From assembly GCF_030324495.1 (NCBI RefSeq), contig NZ_JACAGN010000001.1:133838-197837 (forward strand): DNA of 64,000 bases. Reading direction: 5' to 3'. Position numbers and translations under genes: made by a program. Shown here in pieces: positions 26,088-36,652 of this stretch. The notes below the pieces were generated by a model. That model was not told the DNA's origin. It saw only the letters and a program-made list of their open reading frames with translations, and did no database searches. Position 1 is the stretch's first letter, and each line of letters begins with the position of its first letter. This DNA comes from Myroides sp. 1354. GTDB lineage: Bacteria; Bacteroidota; Bacteroidia; Flavobacteriales; Flavobacteriaceae.

Positions 26088-28588
26088 TGAAGGATAGAAA
26101 TAAGTTGAAAATCTGGGGATTATGCTTTTTAGGAGGTATTCTCTTATCAAGTTGTACTGTGAAAAAAGTTGCCGTTCAAAAAACGCCAACTGCCACTGTT
26201 GTTTATACACATCAAGACCAATTATTGCAGTCTGGATATCCCAAAAAGAAGACGGCTTGGGTGGTTTACGCAGGGAAGCATAACGCCTCATTGTACGCAA
26301 AGGCAACAAGTGAATTAGCAGTAAATAATGTTGCCTTCTTAACGCCTCTTATTGTGCTACAGCAAAAGGGGAATCGGTTTAAGGTGGCACAATATGAAGC
26401 TGGAAGTCGTGTTGAAAATAAAATAGAGAAAACCAAAATTAAAGAACTAGGTTGGATGCATCAAAGCGATTTGCTTTTGTGGACAGAATCACTGTGTGAT
26501 GCAAAGACAGGTTTTCGCTTGAAAGGTGTATTGGCAATACAAGAAAAATCAGTGCTTTCTTCTCTTGAGAAGTATATAGAGAAGGATTCAATGTTTGTTT
26601 TTAAAGACCCAAGTTTACTGCATAGAGGGGATCGAAAAATACCCCTTAATTCGATTGTCTACCTCTATGCGCTGACTGAGGATCACAAAAAAGTGTTTAT
26701 TGGTGAATCGACTACTATTGAAGAGGGTAACTCTCAAAATAAAGTGTTGGGATGGGTAGATGCTCGTCTGTTGGGAATATGGGGAGCGCGTACAGCCATT
26801 CGAATGAAATCTTCTGCTCAGGAACAAATTGCTCCCATAGGAATGCAAACGATGAAAGATAGTACGACTAGTTTTACTCCAATACTCCAATTTGATGCGC
26901 GTCTGGATACGCTTGATTTAGGACATCTTTATCCTATCTCTTATCGCTCTACTACAGATGATTTTAAAATTAATTATCTGGATCAGGTTTTGGATTATAG
27001 TGAGAATAAAGTGTACAACGTAGAAGGGAATCCCATTTATTATGAGTCATATAAGCGTATTCTCGCTGATAATCGGCAGTTGAATGTGATTTTCGTTTTG
27101 GATGGATCAAAAGAGGTTGTTCAACATATGGCACCTTTACAAGTTGTTTTTCAAGGGTTGGGTATGCAGTTTGCCTCTCATGATTACTTCAAGGCAATTT
27201 CGTTTGCTTCTCTTTTTTATCATGTGGATAGACAAGAAAAGAAAAATGACAAAGTTCAACTGCTTGATTTTGAGAATTGGTCAAAGAATCTGAAGCTTCC
27301 TTCTCCCTACAAGCTAACTCCTAGTATGACAACTACATTAAGTGAGGCAATGGAAGATTTAAAGCGCTTGCTGGAGACGAAAAAATATCAAAGCAATTTA
27401 GTGGTGATTGTAGGACAGCGTTTATCTCCTGAAGATCAAGTAAGACAAAAGAAGTTGGCTGAGCAAATTGCAAGTACAGGTAGTTGCGTTATTTTTTATC
27501 AAGTTGCTGCAAATAGCAGTGATGCACACCATGATTTTGTCTTAACAGCTGAAGAAGTAATCAAAAGATCAGCAGCTCAAATAAGCAAAGACAAAAAACA
27601 ACGTATCGTTGCTTACGAGCAAATCGTGGAATCTAATGTTTTTGATCTTTCTCAAGGAGATCAGGGGGTTTATCAATTGGATTTCCCAACGCAAAGTATG
27701 CAGCAAGGTGCGATTATTTTTCCCCGAAAAGGAGAGGAGAATAAACCGATATTATTGAAAAATACATTGACCAAAATAGTGCGTGATAAGGCTTGGGATA
27801 ATCAACGTGTGGACAGCACACTTACAGCCGTTTTTAACAGTGACTTAGGTCTTTCTCACACCAAAATTAAACCAATTTACTTGCCTATGTATCAACAAGA
27901 AAGAACGGATGTCCCTAGTTCAATAGCCAAGCAATTAGTCAATCAAAATCACGCTTTTATGCAAGAGGGAATCTTGAAGGAACAGACTTCTATAGAGGAA
28001 GGTAACAGAGTGTATGGTGTGCTTTTGAATGAAGAGGAAATGGAGCAATTAGAAGCTTATTATCGCCGTATTCATGCTAATGTGTTCAAAAATGGTAGTT
28101 TAAACAACAAGAAAATGATTCGCAGGTATATTACAGCAGCCAGAAAAAATAGTGTTGTACCTGTGAAAATGAACAGAAAATTTTGGCGCTCGAATCCTAT
28201 GGCAATAGGTTTATTTCAACAAACAGGACTGTACTTAACCACCTTGGATACACTGACAAAGCTTGAACTAAAGCAGTGGAAACGAAGAGATCTTGTAAAT
28301 CAAACCATGCTAGAACATTTTTTTAAAAGCTTTCAAACCATAGCAGATAAAATTAAAGAAAACAAAGAGAATCAAGAGGGGGTGTTGCAAAAAAATGGAA
28401 CTAAACTGTATTGGTTGAACCAAGATTTTATCCCTCTATTGGATGATAGCACAATTAAGAAAGAAGAGGAAACTTTTGAATTTCTGCTTTTTGAATTAGA
28501 GGGAATTCAAGCGACTTCAGTCCAAAAGAAAAAATATAAAAGCGATACCAAAAAATATATTACACGAGTAAAAAAAGGAATGCCTTAA
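26087..28588 (+). CDS. tssR: T6SS protein TssR, lipoprotein with vWA-like domain
   Basis: An 833-residue predicted lipoprotein: the signal ends in L-L-S-S-C-T with Lys following. Residues about 40-130 look like an SH3-type beta domain (A-W-V-V-Y-A-G-K). A von Willebrand A-like fold begins near residue 333 (N-V-I-F-V-L-D-G-S-K-E); the metal motif is degenerate (D-G-S-K-E instead of D-x-S-x-S). Length, lipobox and position match TssR, specific to Bacteroidota T6SSiii. Followed after 11 bp by clpV. Confidence 0.75.
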   Translation: MKDRNKLKIWGLCFLGGILLSSCTVKKVAVQKTPTATVVYTHQDQLLQSGYPKKKTAWVVYAGKHNASLYAKATSELAVNNVAFLTPLIVLQQKGNRFKVAQYEAGSRVENKIEKTKIKELGWMHQSDLLLWTESLCDAKTGFRLKGVLAIQEKSVLSSLEKYIEKDSMFVFKDPSLLHRGDRKIPLNSIVYLYALTEDHKKVFIGESTTIEEGNSQNKVLGWVDARLLGIWGARTAIRMKSSAQEQIAPIGMQTMKDSTTSFTPILQFDARLDTLDLGHLYPISYRSTTDDFKINYLDQVLDYSENKVYNVEGNPIYYESYKRILADNRQLNVIFVLDGSKEVVQHMAPLQVVFQGLGMQFASHDYFKAISFASLFYHVDRQEKKNDKVQLLDFENWSKNLKLPSPYKLTPSMTTTLSEAMEDLKRLLETKKYQSNLVVIVGQRLSPEDQVRQKKLAEQIASTGSCVIFYQVAANSSDAHHDFVLTAEEVIKRSAAQISKDKKQRIVAYEQIVESNVFDLSQGDQGVYQLDFPTQSMQQGAIIFPRKGEENKPILLKNTLTKIVRDKAWDNQRVDSTLTAVFNSDLGLSHTKIKPIYLPMYQQERTDVPSSIAKQLVNQNHAFMQEGILKEQTSIEEGNRVYGVLLNEEEMEQLEAYYRRIHANVFKNGSLNNKKMIRRYITAARKNSVVPVKMNRKFWRSNPMAIGLFQQTGLYLTTLDTLTKLELKQWKRRDLVNQTMLEHFFKSFQTIADKIKENKENQEGVLQKNGTKLYWLNQDFIPLLDDSTIKKEEETFEFLLFELEGIQATSVQKKKYKSDTKKYITRVKKGMP

Positions 28589-28599
28589 ATAAGAAAAAG

Positions 28600-31110
28600 A
28601 TGAATGTATTACTATCCAATGAATCGGTACAAGAAGTGATTCATATTGCGAAGTCAATAGCAAGAGAAAACTACAATGCTTCGTATTCTGGCGCTCACAT
28701 TTTACAAGCCTTAATGCATAAAAATATCGATTTACACGATTTTTTGAGCAGTTTAGGGAAAGATTCAGGCTATTTTCATGAATGGGCGGAAGTTCGAATA
28801 GAGGAGTATCCCAAAACGACACAACTTGTAACTGAGGTTCAATCAAGTCGCGATGTTGAGAGGCTATGGGACAATGCGGAAGAGGTTCGGAGTAAACTAG
28901 GATTAAGAGAGATAACGCCTTTGTGTCTCTTGGCTAGTTTGATTAAACCCAATACTGTTTTTACATCTGAACAATTGAAATCGATTCCCTTGTGTGAATC
29001 GGAGGTACTCTTGGCCATAGAACAAGCGCATCCAGGTGGTGTTTATGGGGATAAACAAGAGTGTCTTGAGAAAGAAGGAAAGAGAACATCTAAGCATTCG
29101 ATTTCTGTAGCAATAGAAACTTATTGTGTGAATTTAGTTCAAAAGATGGCAGCAGAGAGACGCAGTTTAATTATAGGACGAGAAGGAGAAGTGAGAACAC
29201 TTGTTGAGATACTGGGACGAAAGTCAAAACCCAATGTGATTTTAGTTGGTGAGGCAGGAGTGGGTAAAACAACATTAGTAGAGGGATTTGCACAGCTTTT
29301 ACAAGAACGTAGATTACCTAGGTCTTTGAAAGATAGAGGATTGTATCAGTTAGATCTCAGTTTGTTAGTAGCGGGCACGAGTTATAAAGGGGAAATAGAA
29401 GATCGATTAAAAAAGGTTTTACAAGCATGCAAAGCAGAAGGAGGTATCTTATTTATTGATGAAATTCACGTTATCGTTGATCAAAAAGGTAGTTTGAGTG
29501 GAGTTGCCAATTTGTTGAAACCCGATTTAGCTAGAGGAGAGCTCACTGTGATCGGTACAACAACTTTTGAAGAATACCGCAAGTTAATTGAACCTGAGAC
29601 GGCGTTTAATCGAAGATTTGAAAAAATTGAAGTTGTAGAACCAGATGATCAAACGTGCATAAAAATGCTAGAAACTAGCCTTCAAAGCTATGAAAATCAC
29701 CATCATGTCCAAATTGAATCTGGAGCATTAACTAGTTGTGTTGCTTTAGCCAAACGCTATGCCAAGGATAAAAGACTACCTGATGCTGCTTTTGATTTAT
29801 TGGATCGCACAATGTCAGCTATAGGGTTACTTGATGAATTGTCTGCTGCAGAATTGTCTGCTTGGAAAGAGAATTACGATCAAAGTCTAACGAAAGTATT
29901 TGTGGATGATCAAAGTAAATCAAGTGAAATGCTGTGGCTTTTCACTCAATTACAACAGCGAGTTAGTCCGATTCTCTGGGGATTGATGAGCGAACAGCCT
30001 TCTTTGGAACTCCGTATGGGTAGTGTACAAATACACGAAAACATCGAAGGCATTTACGCCGAGTTAGTTGCACATTCTCAGCAAAAAAGGAGTAGTGTTT
30101 CCAGTGTAGAGTTAGCTGCGGTCATGGCTGCCAAAACAGGAATTCCCTTAGGAAGAATTCAAGTTCAGGAAAAAGAAAAACTATTGACCCTGGAAGAACT
30201 CTTAGCACATCGTGTAGTTGGCCAACAACACGCCCTAAAAGTGGTGTCAGATGCTATTATTGAAAGTCGAAGTGGATTGAATAAAATAGGCCAACCTATA
30301 GGTTCATTTTTCTTTTTAGGACCGACAGGAACGGGTAAAACGGAATTAGCAAAGGCAATTGCATCCCTGCTTTTTAATGATGAAAAAGCCATGATTCGCT
30401 TTGATATGTCTGAATTTAAAGAAGAACATGCAGCAGCTTTATTATACGGAGCCCCTCCTGGATATGTAGGGTATGAAGAAGGTGGAATGTTGGTCAATAA
30501 AATTCGTCAACAACCTTATGCTGTGGTTTTATTTGATGAAATAGAAAAGGCACATCCTTCTGTTTTTGATGTTTTTCTTCAGTTGATGGACGAAGGAAAG
30601 ATACACGACAAATTAGGAAAAGTAGGCGATTTTAGCAATGCTCTTATTTTGTTTACGTCTAATATCGGAAGTGAGCATATTATTGCTGCTTTTGAGGATC
30701 ATACGATTCCAACTTCAAAGGAGTTGATGCAGGGCATGGAAGGGCATTTTCGCCCAGAATTCTTAGCGCGTATTACAGAGATTGTTCCTTTTGCGCCCAT
30801 TACGGAAGTGATGGCAGAACAAATATTCTCTATCCAATTAAAAGGACTAATCGATTCGTTTCAGCGTTTGCATATTGCTTTTGAAATCACAGATACAGCC
30901 ATTCAAAAATTAGCGATTTTGGGTTTTACCACCCAATACGGAGCAAGGCAAATAGGCGGTATTATTCGTCAAGAAATTGCCCGACCTATTTCCAAGATGA
31001 TTGTCAAAGGAGAACTTAGGAAGGAACAAAAAATTCTTGTTGACTGGCAAAATGAAGGAGTTGTATTTCAAATTTTAACACCAGTAGAAGTATGCAACAA
31101 ACCTATTTAA
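28600..31110 (+). CDS. tssH: T6SS ATPase ClpV/TssH
   Basis: An 836-residue ClpB-type double AAA+ ATPase that disassembles contracted sheaths. The N-terminal Clp domain spans about 1-150. Walker A motifs are at residues 217-224 (G-E-A-G-V-G-K-T) and about 574-581 (G-P-T-G-T-G-K-T); Walker B motifs L-F-I-D-E-I-H and V-L-F-D-E-I-E follow. The middle domain is short, as in ClpV and unlike ClpB's long propeller. The last 19 bp overlap tssE, consistent with a single operon. Confidence 0.92.
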   Translation: MNVLLSNESVQEVIHIAKSIARENYNASYSGAHILQALMHKNIDLHDFLSSLGKDSGYFHEWAEVRIEEYPKTTQLVTEVQSSRDVERLWDNAEEVRSKLGLREITPLCLLASLIKPNTVFTSEQLKSIPLCESEVLLAIEQAHPGGVYGDKQECLEKEGKRTSKHSISVAIETYCVNLVQKMAAERRSLIIGREGEVRTLVEILGRKSKPNVILVGEAGVGKTTLVEGFAQLLQERRLPRSLKDRGLYQLDLSLLVAGTSYKGEIEDRLKKVLQACKAEGGILFIDEIHVIVDQKGSLSGVANLLKPDLARGELTVIGTTTFEEYRKLIEPETAFNRRFEKIEVVEPDDQTCIKMLETSLQSYENHHHVQIESGALTSCVALAKRYAKDKRLPDAAFDLLDRTMSAIGLLDELSAAELSAWKENYDQSLTKVFVDDQSKSSEMLWLFTQLQQRVSPILWGLMSEQPSLELRMGSVQIHENIEGIYAELVAHSQQKRSSVSSVELAAVMAAKTGIPLGRIQVQEKEKLLTLEELLAHRVVGQQHALKVVSDAIIESRSGLNKIGQPIGSFFFLGPTGTGKTELAKAIASLLFNDEKAMIRFDMSEFKEEHAAALLYGAPPGYVGYEEGGMLVNKIRQQPYAVVLFDEIEKAHPSVFDVFLQLMDEGKIHDKLGKVGDFSNALILFTSNIGSEHIIAAFEDHTIPTSKELMQGMEGHFRPEFLARITEIVPFAPITEVMAEQIFSIQLKGLIDSFQRLHIAFEITDTAIQKLAILGFTTQYGARQIGGIIRQEIARPISKMIVKGELRKEQKILVDWQNEGVVFQILTPVEVCNKPI

Positions 31111-31532
31111 AATTCCCTTTTAATCCCGAACACGCCATGACAGAAGGATTATCTCTAGCGACATGTAGCTTGGCAGAAAGTATTGCACAGCACATTATGC
31201 TGTTGGTCTTGACTCGAAAGGGAGAAAATCGGTTTAATCCTGATTATGGCAATGCAGTGTGGGATTTGGAATTCGACAATGCAGTGACTGCTGTCGAATG
31301 GGAACGAGTTTTTGAAGAAAGTTTATTGGAGCAAATTAAATACTATGAACCACGTATAAGCTATCCACAAATTCAAGTTCACATTGAATATGTGGAACAC
31401 CATTATGGTACAAAGAACTTTGTTGAAATTCGAAAGAAAGCCAAAATAGGAATCAATGCTATATTGACGGAAATAGGGGAGCGCTTTACGTTTAGTACGC
31501 ATATTTATTTAAGTCCAATGGCGGTAGATTAA
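31092..31532 (+). CDS. tssE: T6SS baseplate subunit TssE (gp25-like)
   Basis: A 146-residue gp25/W-family protein. The family signature is visible as L-V-L-T-R-K-G-E-N-R-F-N-P-D-Y-G (residues 37-52), with E-R in the E-W-E-R region. TssE links sheath and baseplate in the wedge complex. Its ATG lies inside the clpV 3' end; tssF follows after 11 bp. Confidence 0.9.
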   Translation: MQQTYLKFPFNPEHAMTEGLSLATCSLAESIAQHIMLLVLTRKGENRFNPDYGNAVWDLEFDNAVTAVEWERVFEESLLEQIKYYEPRISYPQIQVHIEYVEHHYGTKNFVEIRKKAKIGINAILTEIGERFTFSTHIYLSPMAVD

Positions 31533-31543
31533 AAGAAGTTGGA

Positions 31544-33439
31544 ATGAAAAAGACACTAAGTAATTACGCCAAAGAAGTAATAAAATCAAGAATGTTACAA
31601 AATGCAACCAAACTTTGGGGAGTGAATAATCCCAATGCATTGGATCCATTTGTAACCTTGTTGATTGATGCTTTTAGCACAGAGATTTTTAAAATAAATA
31701 ACGATATAGATCAGATGAAAGGCGGTATTTTGGAAAAAGTTGCTCGCTTGTTAACGCCGAGTATCTATACTTATTCACGACCTGCTCATGCGATTGCTGT
31801 TATTGAACCTGAAGAATCTAAACAGATGCTTTTGGATCATCAGGAGTTTTTTTTTACGAAAATGTTTACTTCCAATGTAAAAGCTGCAGCAGATCTTAAA
31901 GTAGATATTCCTTTTACAGCTATTGATCACATCAACCTTGTCAAAGCAAAGGTTCTTTATAGTCTTATTGGAAATACACTCTGGGAATATGGCGCTTTTA
32001 ATACTAAAAATCCTATTGTGCAAACGAGTCAATCACTGGCAGTTAATCGCTTGTTTTTAGCTCTTGATTTTAGTGAGTATACACTAGAAAGCATGCCTGA
32101 ATGTTTGAGTTTGTATTGCGATAATCCACTGTTTGATCATCTTGAGTTTGTATACAAATTATTGCCTTTTACCACGATGACAGTGAAGGAAAATTTACTC
32201 GAGGTAACGGAAGGATTATCTTATCCAATGAGGCAAAGCAAAACAGGATATGAAGCTGCATTTGATGGTTATTCCATGGAGGGAAGAATTCAAGAACACA
32301 TCAAGACAATCTACGCAAGTAAATTCATAGAATTAAGAGGTTTGAAAAAGAAAGTAGCAGATTTAGAATTGGATGTTCTTCCTCAAGAGATTTCATTTTT
32401 AGCAGAAGATGAAGTAGGAAGTAAACATATAAACAATAAGCGTTTGCTGTGGATTCAAGTTGATTTTCCACCTCAATATAACAAGGAAATTATAACGGGT
32501 TTCTCCTTTCATCTCAATGCTTTTCCTGTGTATAATAGAGGATGGAGATTGAACGAATCGAGTTTGGATATTATGGGAAATACCATCCCTCTTGTTACCG
32601 ATGTAGGGGAGGATTTTCTCTATACACAACACGTGGTCGATAGCCAGTCTAGAGTGTATAGTGAAATTCCCTTTTTGGAAGATAGCAGTTCTAATCAAGG
32701 TCTTTATACTGTTCGAAAGGGAGGAATGGAACGTTTCAGTGAGCGCAATGCCATCGATATGATTAGTTATGTTATTGAGTTAACTCGCGATGAGGTTTCT
32801 GCTTTTGGTATTCTCGAAAGAGATAAAGTGATTGAAGCACTTCAAAAGATGGTATATCAAATGCAGACGTTGGATCAAAAAGTGAAAGCCGTCAATGGAA
32901 GAGTAGCGAGTGAGGTGTACTATATCATTGTCAAACCTCTAACTTACACAGAAACGGTGAAAGCGTCTTATTGGATTACACATTGTGCTTTAGCTAATAA
33001 TATACGCAAAGGGACCCAACTCACCCAACAAGATAAGGTTTTTGCCAATGTAAATAGACATCTTGTCTTATTGAGTACCTCCCAAGGCGGAGAGCAAGAA
33101 AAGAAAGGTACAGATGCCATTCAGGCCTATAAATATGCCTTGACAACACGCGATAAGATTATCTCGAGAGAAGACATCAAAAACTATTGCCAAATGGTTT
33201 TGGAAGAACATTGTAAAGAAGTGCGTATATCTAAGGGAATTCAAGTGAGTGATAAACCTAAAGAAGGCTTTTCACGAACGATAAATATTGAAATTGTCGT
33301 GGACAATTATGCATCGTTTAATGCTCATTACTGGGTAGATTACGCGCGTAATTTTAAAAGACAATTGATTAATAGAACCATAGATGGCATTGAGTATAAC
33401 ATACAGTTTAAAGGAGAAAATTTAAAGGAAGAGGACTAA
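31544..33439 (+). CDS. tssF: T6SS baseplate subunit TssF
   Basis: A 631-residue wedge protein. The N-terminus (I-D-A-F-S-T-E-I-F-K-I-N-N-D-I-D) and the A-R-L-L-T-P-S-I-Y-T-Y-S-R-P-A-H-A stretch near residue 65 correspond to the D-P-x-V-E-R-L-like opening of TssF. The large central beta-rich part and the C-terminal attachment region are consistent with TssF2-G wedge assembly. No motif is catalytic. It lies between tssE and tssG with four bases before the latter. Confidence 0.85.
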   Translation: MKKTLSNYAKEVIKSRMLQNATKLWGVNNPNALDPFVTLLIDAFSTEIFKINNDIDQMKGGILEKVARLLTPSIYTYSRPAHAIAVIEPEESKQMLLDHQEFFFTKMFTSNVKAAADLKVDIPFTAIDHINLVKAKVLYSLIGNTLWEYGAFNTKNPIVQTSQSLAVNRLFLALDFSEYTLESMPECLSLYCDNPLFDHLEFVYKLLPFTTMTVKENLLEVTEGLSYPMRQSKTGYEAAFDGYSMEGRIQEHIKTIYASKFIELRGLKKKVADLELDVLPQEISFLAEDEVGSKHINNKRLLWIQVDFPPQYNKEIITGFSFHLNAFPVYNRGWRLNESSLDIMGNTIPLVTDVGEDFLYTQHVVDSQSRVYSEIPFLEDSSSNQGLYTVRKGGMERFSERNAIDMISYVIELTRDEVSAFGILERDKVIEALQKMVYQMQTLDQKVKAVNGRVASEVYYIIVKPLTYTETVKASYWITHCALANNIRKGTQLTQQDKVFANVNRHLVLLSTSQGGEQEKKGTDAIQAYKYALTTRDKIISREDIKNYCQMVLEEHCKEVRISKGIQVSDKPKEGFSRTINIEIVVDNYASFNAHYWVDYARNFKRQLINRTIDGIEYNIQFKGENLKEED

Positions 33440-33442
33440 AAT

Positions 33443-34381
33443 ATGAGCGATTTTGACCCCAAAAATTTCCAAGAGTACAATGGATTATACACGGATTACA
33501 AAACAGAAGTAATTGCTTATAATATCTGGAAGAACAACTGTGAGATTGATGGTGTTTTTCTCAAGCGACTAGGTAGCAATAACCGAAGCTTTCAAAAAGA
33601 CCTCAAGCAGATTAAAGTGGAACTTGTCGATGTAAAGGAAAGGATAATCAGCGTAGAAAGCTACAGAGAAGGACTTTACGATTACCTACCTGAGGGAATG
33701 TTTCATCCGCCGTCTTTTGCCAATTCACGGCAACATATTGTAGAGGTTGTAGAGCAAATTAGACATGAAAAAAGAGTAGAGCAGAACTTGCGATCTTTTT
33801 TCCAACCTTTTGAATTGGAGGTGTATTTTTCTCATCTCAAGGGCTTAGAGTTAGTGGATAGTTTTGATGGGATGGAGCCGCAAAATCACTTTTTACTTCT
33901 GCTAGAAGAATTATGGCCACTCCTTCAGCTTTTGGACGATAAAAATGCGAAGGTATTCGCTTGTTTATTACCTCATTTTCACGCAGCAAGAGGTAAGAGA
34001 ATTTGGATAGAAAAATGCCTACATACTTTGCTCAATATTCCTGTTCAATTGCATTTTATTCCCAGTAAAATTCAGGCATTTGAAGACGTGTTGCCTGCGA
34101 TTGTTTTGGGTGAAATGCAATTGGGGTTAACTACAGTATTGGCAGATGATTTTTTTGATGGGGCGCATCATTGGGCATTTGAGTATGGACCTATTGCTTA
34201 CGAAGATTTACATATATACCTCGAAGGAAGCCCTTTACGCGCTTTGTTAAACGTGATTTACGATTATTGTTTACCTGTGACTGTTTCGGTGACAGAAACG
34301 TTTAAAACCCTTAAAAACGAACAGTCTTTTGACATGAGTAGAACCAATAGTTGTTTATTAGGTTACTCTACTTTCTTATGA
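33443..34381 (+). CDS. tssG: T6SS baseplate subunit TssG
   Basis: A 312-residue protein immediately following tssF. It contains the kinds of stretches expected in TssG (L-N-I-P-V-Q-L-H-F-I-P, near residue 195, followed by L-G-L-T-T-V-L and a Gly/Pro-rich strand). I assign it by order and size: TssE-F-G-K form the wedge. Similarity to proteobacterial TssG is faint. It ends eight bases before tssN. Confidence 0.75.
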   Translation: MSDFDPKNFQEYNGLYTDYKTEVIAYNIWKNNCEIDGVFLKRLGSNNRSFQKDLKQIKVELVDVKERIISVESYREGLYDYLPEGMFHPPSFANSRQHIVEVVEQIRHEKRVEQNLRSFFQPFELEVYFSHLKGLELVDSFDGMEPQNHFLLLLEELWPLLQLLDDKNAKVFACLLPHFHAARGKRIWIEKCLHTLLNIPVQLHFIPSKIQAFEDVLPAIVLGEMQLGLTTVLADDFFDGAHHWAFEYGPIAYEDLHIYLEGSPLRALLNVIYDYCLPVTVSVTETFKTLKNEQSFDMSRTNSCLLGYSTFL

Positions 34382-34388
34382 TATAAAA

Positions 34389-35285
34389 ATGTATACTATG
34401 ATACAAATGGAATTTATAAAAGCTTTTTTTCTCACTCATCTACTCCTTCCAACACTATTAGTGCTTCTTGTATTGCCTATGGTTTTGCTTCAAAAGAAAA
34501 TGCCTTTTATTAAAACAAAAGAGGTTATACTGTATGCTTTAATCAGTGGAATAATTCTCGCTTTGCCAGGTTTATTTGGTTTCTCAGGTAACACCTTTAA
34601 TCCTTATTGGTATTTGATTGGAAGTATGTATTATTTTTTCTTTGGATTGATACACGTCAAGCAGTTGAAAAAGCGATTCCGGGGACAAGACGTACCTCCA
34701 TGGGTATCAATGTCTTTTGAAGTAATACTTACGGTCTTTAATTTGTTGTTTGGGGTGTATTTGTTTGCTTATATTTTTGACTGGTTGAGTCCTTTTAAGG
34801 GGTATGCCTATCCGTCTGCAACCTCAAGTATATCCTATACTATCCCTCTGTTTTTCCACTATACTTACCAAGCATTTTTGCGAATTCCCTTTAGTATTTA
34901 TAAAACTTGGAGTTATGAATTTAATAGACAAGTGGTTGACTTTGATGGGGTTGATTTGAATAAATTGCTGGTCGTGACGGTTGAGTTAACCAAGAATGTC
35001 AACGATGGAAACCAATTTCGAATTAAAGCCAAAACGCTTACTACAGGAGTCACATTTGGCGATTGGTTTCAGAAAGTATTAGAAGATTACAATTTTAAAA
35101 ATGGAACTAATACCATTGAACTACAACAAGAGGATGGAGCGTATTACGACTGGATATTTTATACAAAACGATCCTTGTTTCACTTTCGGCGATACTTGGA
35201 TTTCGAATTAGATATTGCGCAGAATAAACTAAGAGAAAACGACGTCATTAGCTGTAAAAGAGTAGTGGAAAACAAACAAAAATAA
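34389..35285 (+). CDS. tssN: T6SS membrane protein TssN
   Basis: A 298-residue polytopic membrane protein: about five hydrophobic helices in residues 8-170, then a soluble C-terminal domain of about 120 residues. This matches TssN, the inner-membrane component that defines T6SSiii in Bacteroidota and takes part of the TssJLM role. The start could also be Met4 or Met7; all give similar topology. Lies between the baseplate genes tssG and tssK. Confidence 0.85.
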   Translation: MYTMIQMEFIKAFFLTHLLLPTLLVLLVLPMVLLQKKMPFIKTKEVILYALISGIILALPGLFGFSGNTFNPYWYLIGSMYYFFFGLIHVKQLKKRFRGQDVPPWVSMSFEVILTVFNLLFGVYLFAYIFDWLSPFKGYAYPSATSSISYTIPLFFHYTYQAFLRIPFSIYKTWSYEFNRQVVDFDGVDLNKLLVVTVELTKNVNDGNQFRIKAKTLTTGVTFGDWFQKVLEDYNFKNGTNTIELQQEDGAYYDWIFYTKRSLFHFRRYLDFELDIAQNKLRENDVISCKRVVENKQK

Positions 35286-35295
35286 ATGAATTGTT

Positions 35296-36447
35296 ATGAT
35301 AAAACCAATCCAATACGAAGCTGTTAACTGGGTTGACGGCATGAAAATTTCGCAAAAGCACTTAGAAACACAGACCAATTTTATTCTCGATGGCTTACGA
35401 GATGTACGTGCTTCTATGAATCCAGTTTTTTCTTATGGATTATTGCCTTTGGTGACGATAAATCAAGCGGTTGGCTCCTTTGATTCCTTTGTGACAATAA
35501 CTGGAGATATGGAATTGGCGCTTCAAAAATGCAATGCCATTACACCCTCAGGATGTAGGGTGGAACTCGCGAATTTTAGATTCAACTTGAAGCCTTTAAT
35601 CCCTCGATTAGACGAAGCGTTACAAAATCAAAGGAGAACGTATTATTTGATTATTACCATTAATCCATTTGATAAAATTCCGCATGGGACAATAGATGTA
35701 GAAGAAAATCCTCCCCGTTATCCCTATGTCAAAGCGAGCTGCCAATTAGAATTTATTCCAGTTTCTGTTTTTGATAGGAATGAATCAAATAACCGAGGAG
35801 ATTATGTCATTATCGGCAAGGTTACTATTGTAGGGGAAGAGCTTGAACAAGAGGATACGTACATTCCACCTTGTAGTAGTGTTCTTAGTCATCCCGTGTT
35901 GTTAAGTCAGTATAATCGCACTGCTCAGCTCATACCCTCACTAAAGAAATATGCCTTAAAAATTCTGCAAAAGGAAATCAATACCCAACAAAACGCCAAG
36001 TTAGCGAAGCATGTAAAAATGTTGTGTCAAACTATAATTCACGATATAGGAACGGTGTATTTTCACTTTAGAAATGTAGTGCCTCACTTGCCCCCACTTT
36101 ATTTTATTGGGTGTTTTTCTCAAATAGCGGCCCATTTGCATCAGGTGACACAAACGCTTTCACCTCCTGATTTAGAGGAATTACTCAATTACATTAGTGA
36201 GTGGAGTGAGATTGCACCTCATACATTTTTACATCAATTGACCAATGTAGCAGAAATTAGGTATCAACATCTAGACTGTGAAACGCCGATTCAGGATATA
36301 CAGACCATGCTCTGTTGTTTAGAGAAAATTTTTCTGCGATTAAATGAATTGGATTATATCGGTCAACGCAAAGAAAATATCATTGTAAATGAAGTAGAAG
36401 TAACACCAATGTCCAAATCCAATCGCGGTTGGAGTGTGTTGGACTAA
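35296..36447 (+). CDS. tssK: T6SS baseplate subunit TssK
   Basis: A 383-residue protein. The TssK start motif is visible (W-V-D-G-M-K-I-S-Q-K-H-L-E-T-Q near residue 12), where family members usually have W-x-E-G-x-x-x-x-P-Q-H-F. TssK trimers connect the baseplate to the membrane complex, here probably through TssN. C-terminal helical region ends shortly before tssB. Confidence 0.88.
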   Translation: MIKPIQYEAVNWVDGMKISQKHLETQTNFILDGLRDVRASMNPVFSYGLLPLVTINQAVGSFDSFVTITGDMELALQKCNAITPSGCRVELANFRFNLKPLIPRLDEALQNQRRTYYLIITINPFDKIPHGTIDVEENPPRYPYVKASCQLEFIPVSVFDRNESNNRGDYVIIGKVTIVGEELEQEDTYIPPCSSVLSHPVLLSQYNRTAQLIPSLKKYALKILQKEINTQQNAKLAKHVKMLCQTIIHDIGTVYFHFRNVVPHLPPLYFIGCFSQIAAHLHQVTQTLSPPDLEELLNYISEWSEIAPHTFLHQLTNVAEIRYQHLDCETPIQDIQTMLCCLEKIFLRLNELDYIGQRKENIIVNEVEVTPMSKSNRGWSVLD

Positions 36448-36652
36448 AACCAAATACCAAGGCATGCGTTTGTTCAATCAGTTGAAAAAAGTAATTCAGT
36501 TTATTCGACCCCTTAAGGAGGATGTAATCAGAAAAAAAGATGTTCCAGAGCAACAATTCCAGAAACAAAAATATCAAGAGGATTCGAATAGTAAGAATCA
36601 ATTTGTCTTCTATGAAGAAGTAACAAGTATTAATCTATTTAAAAATGAAACT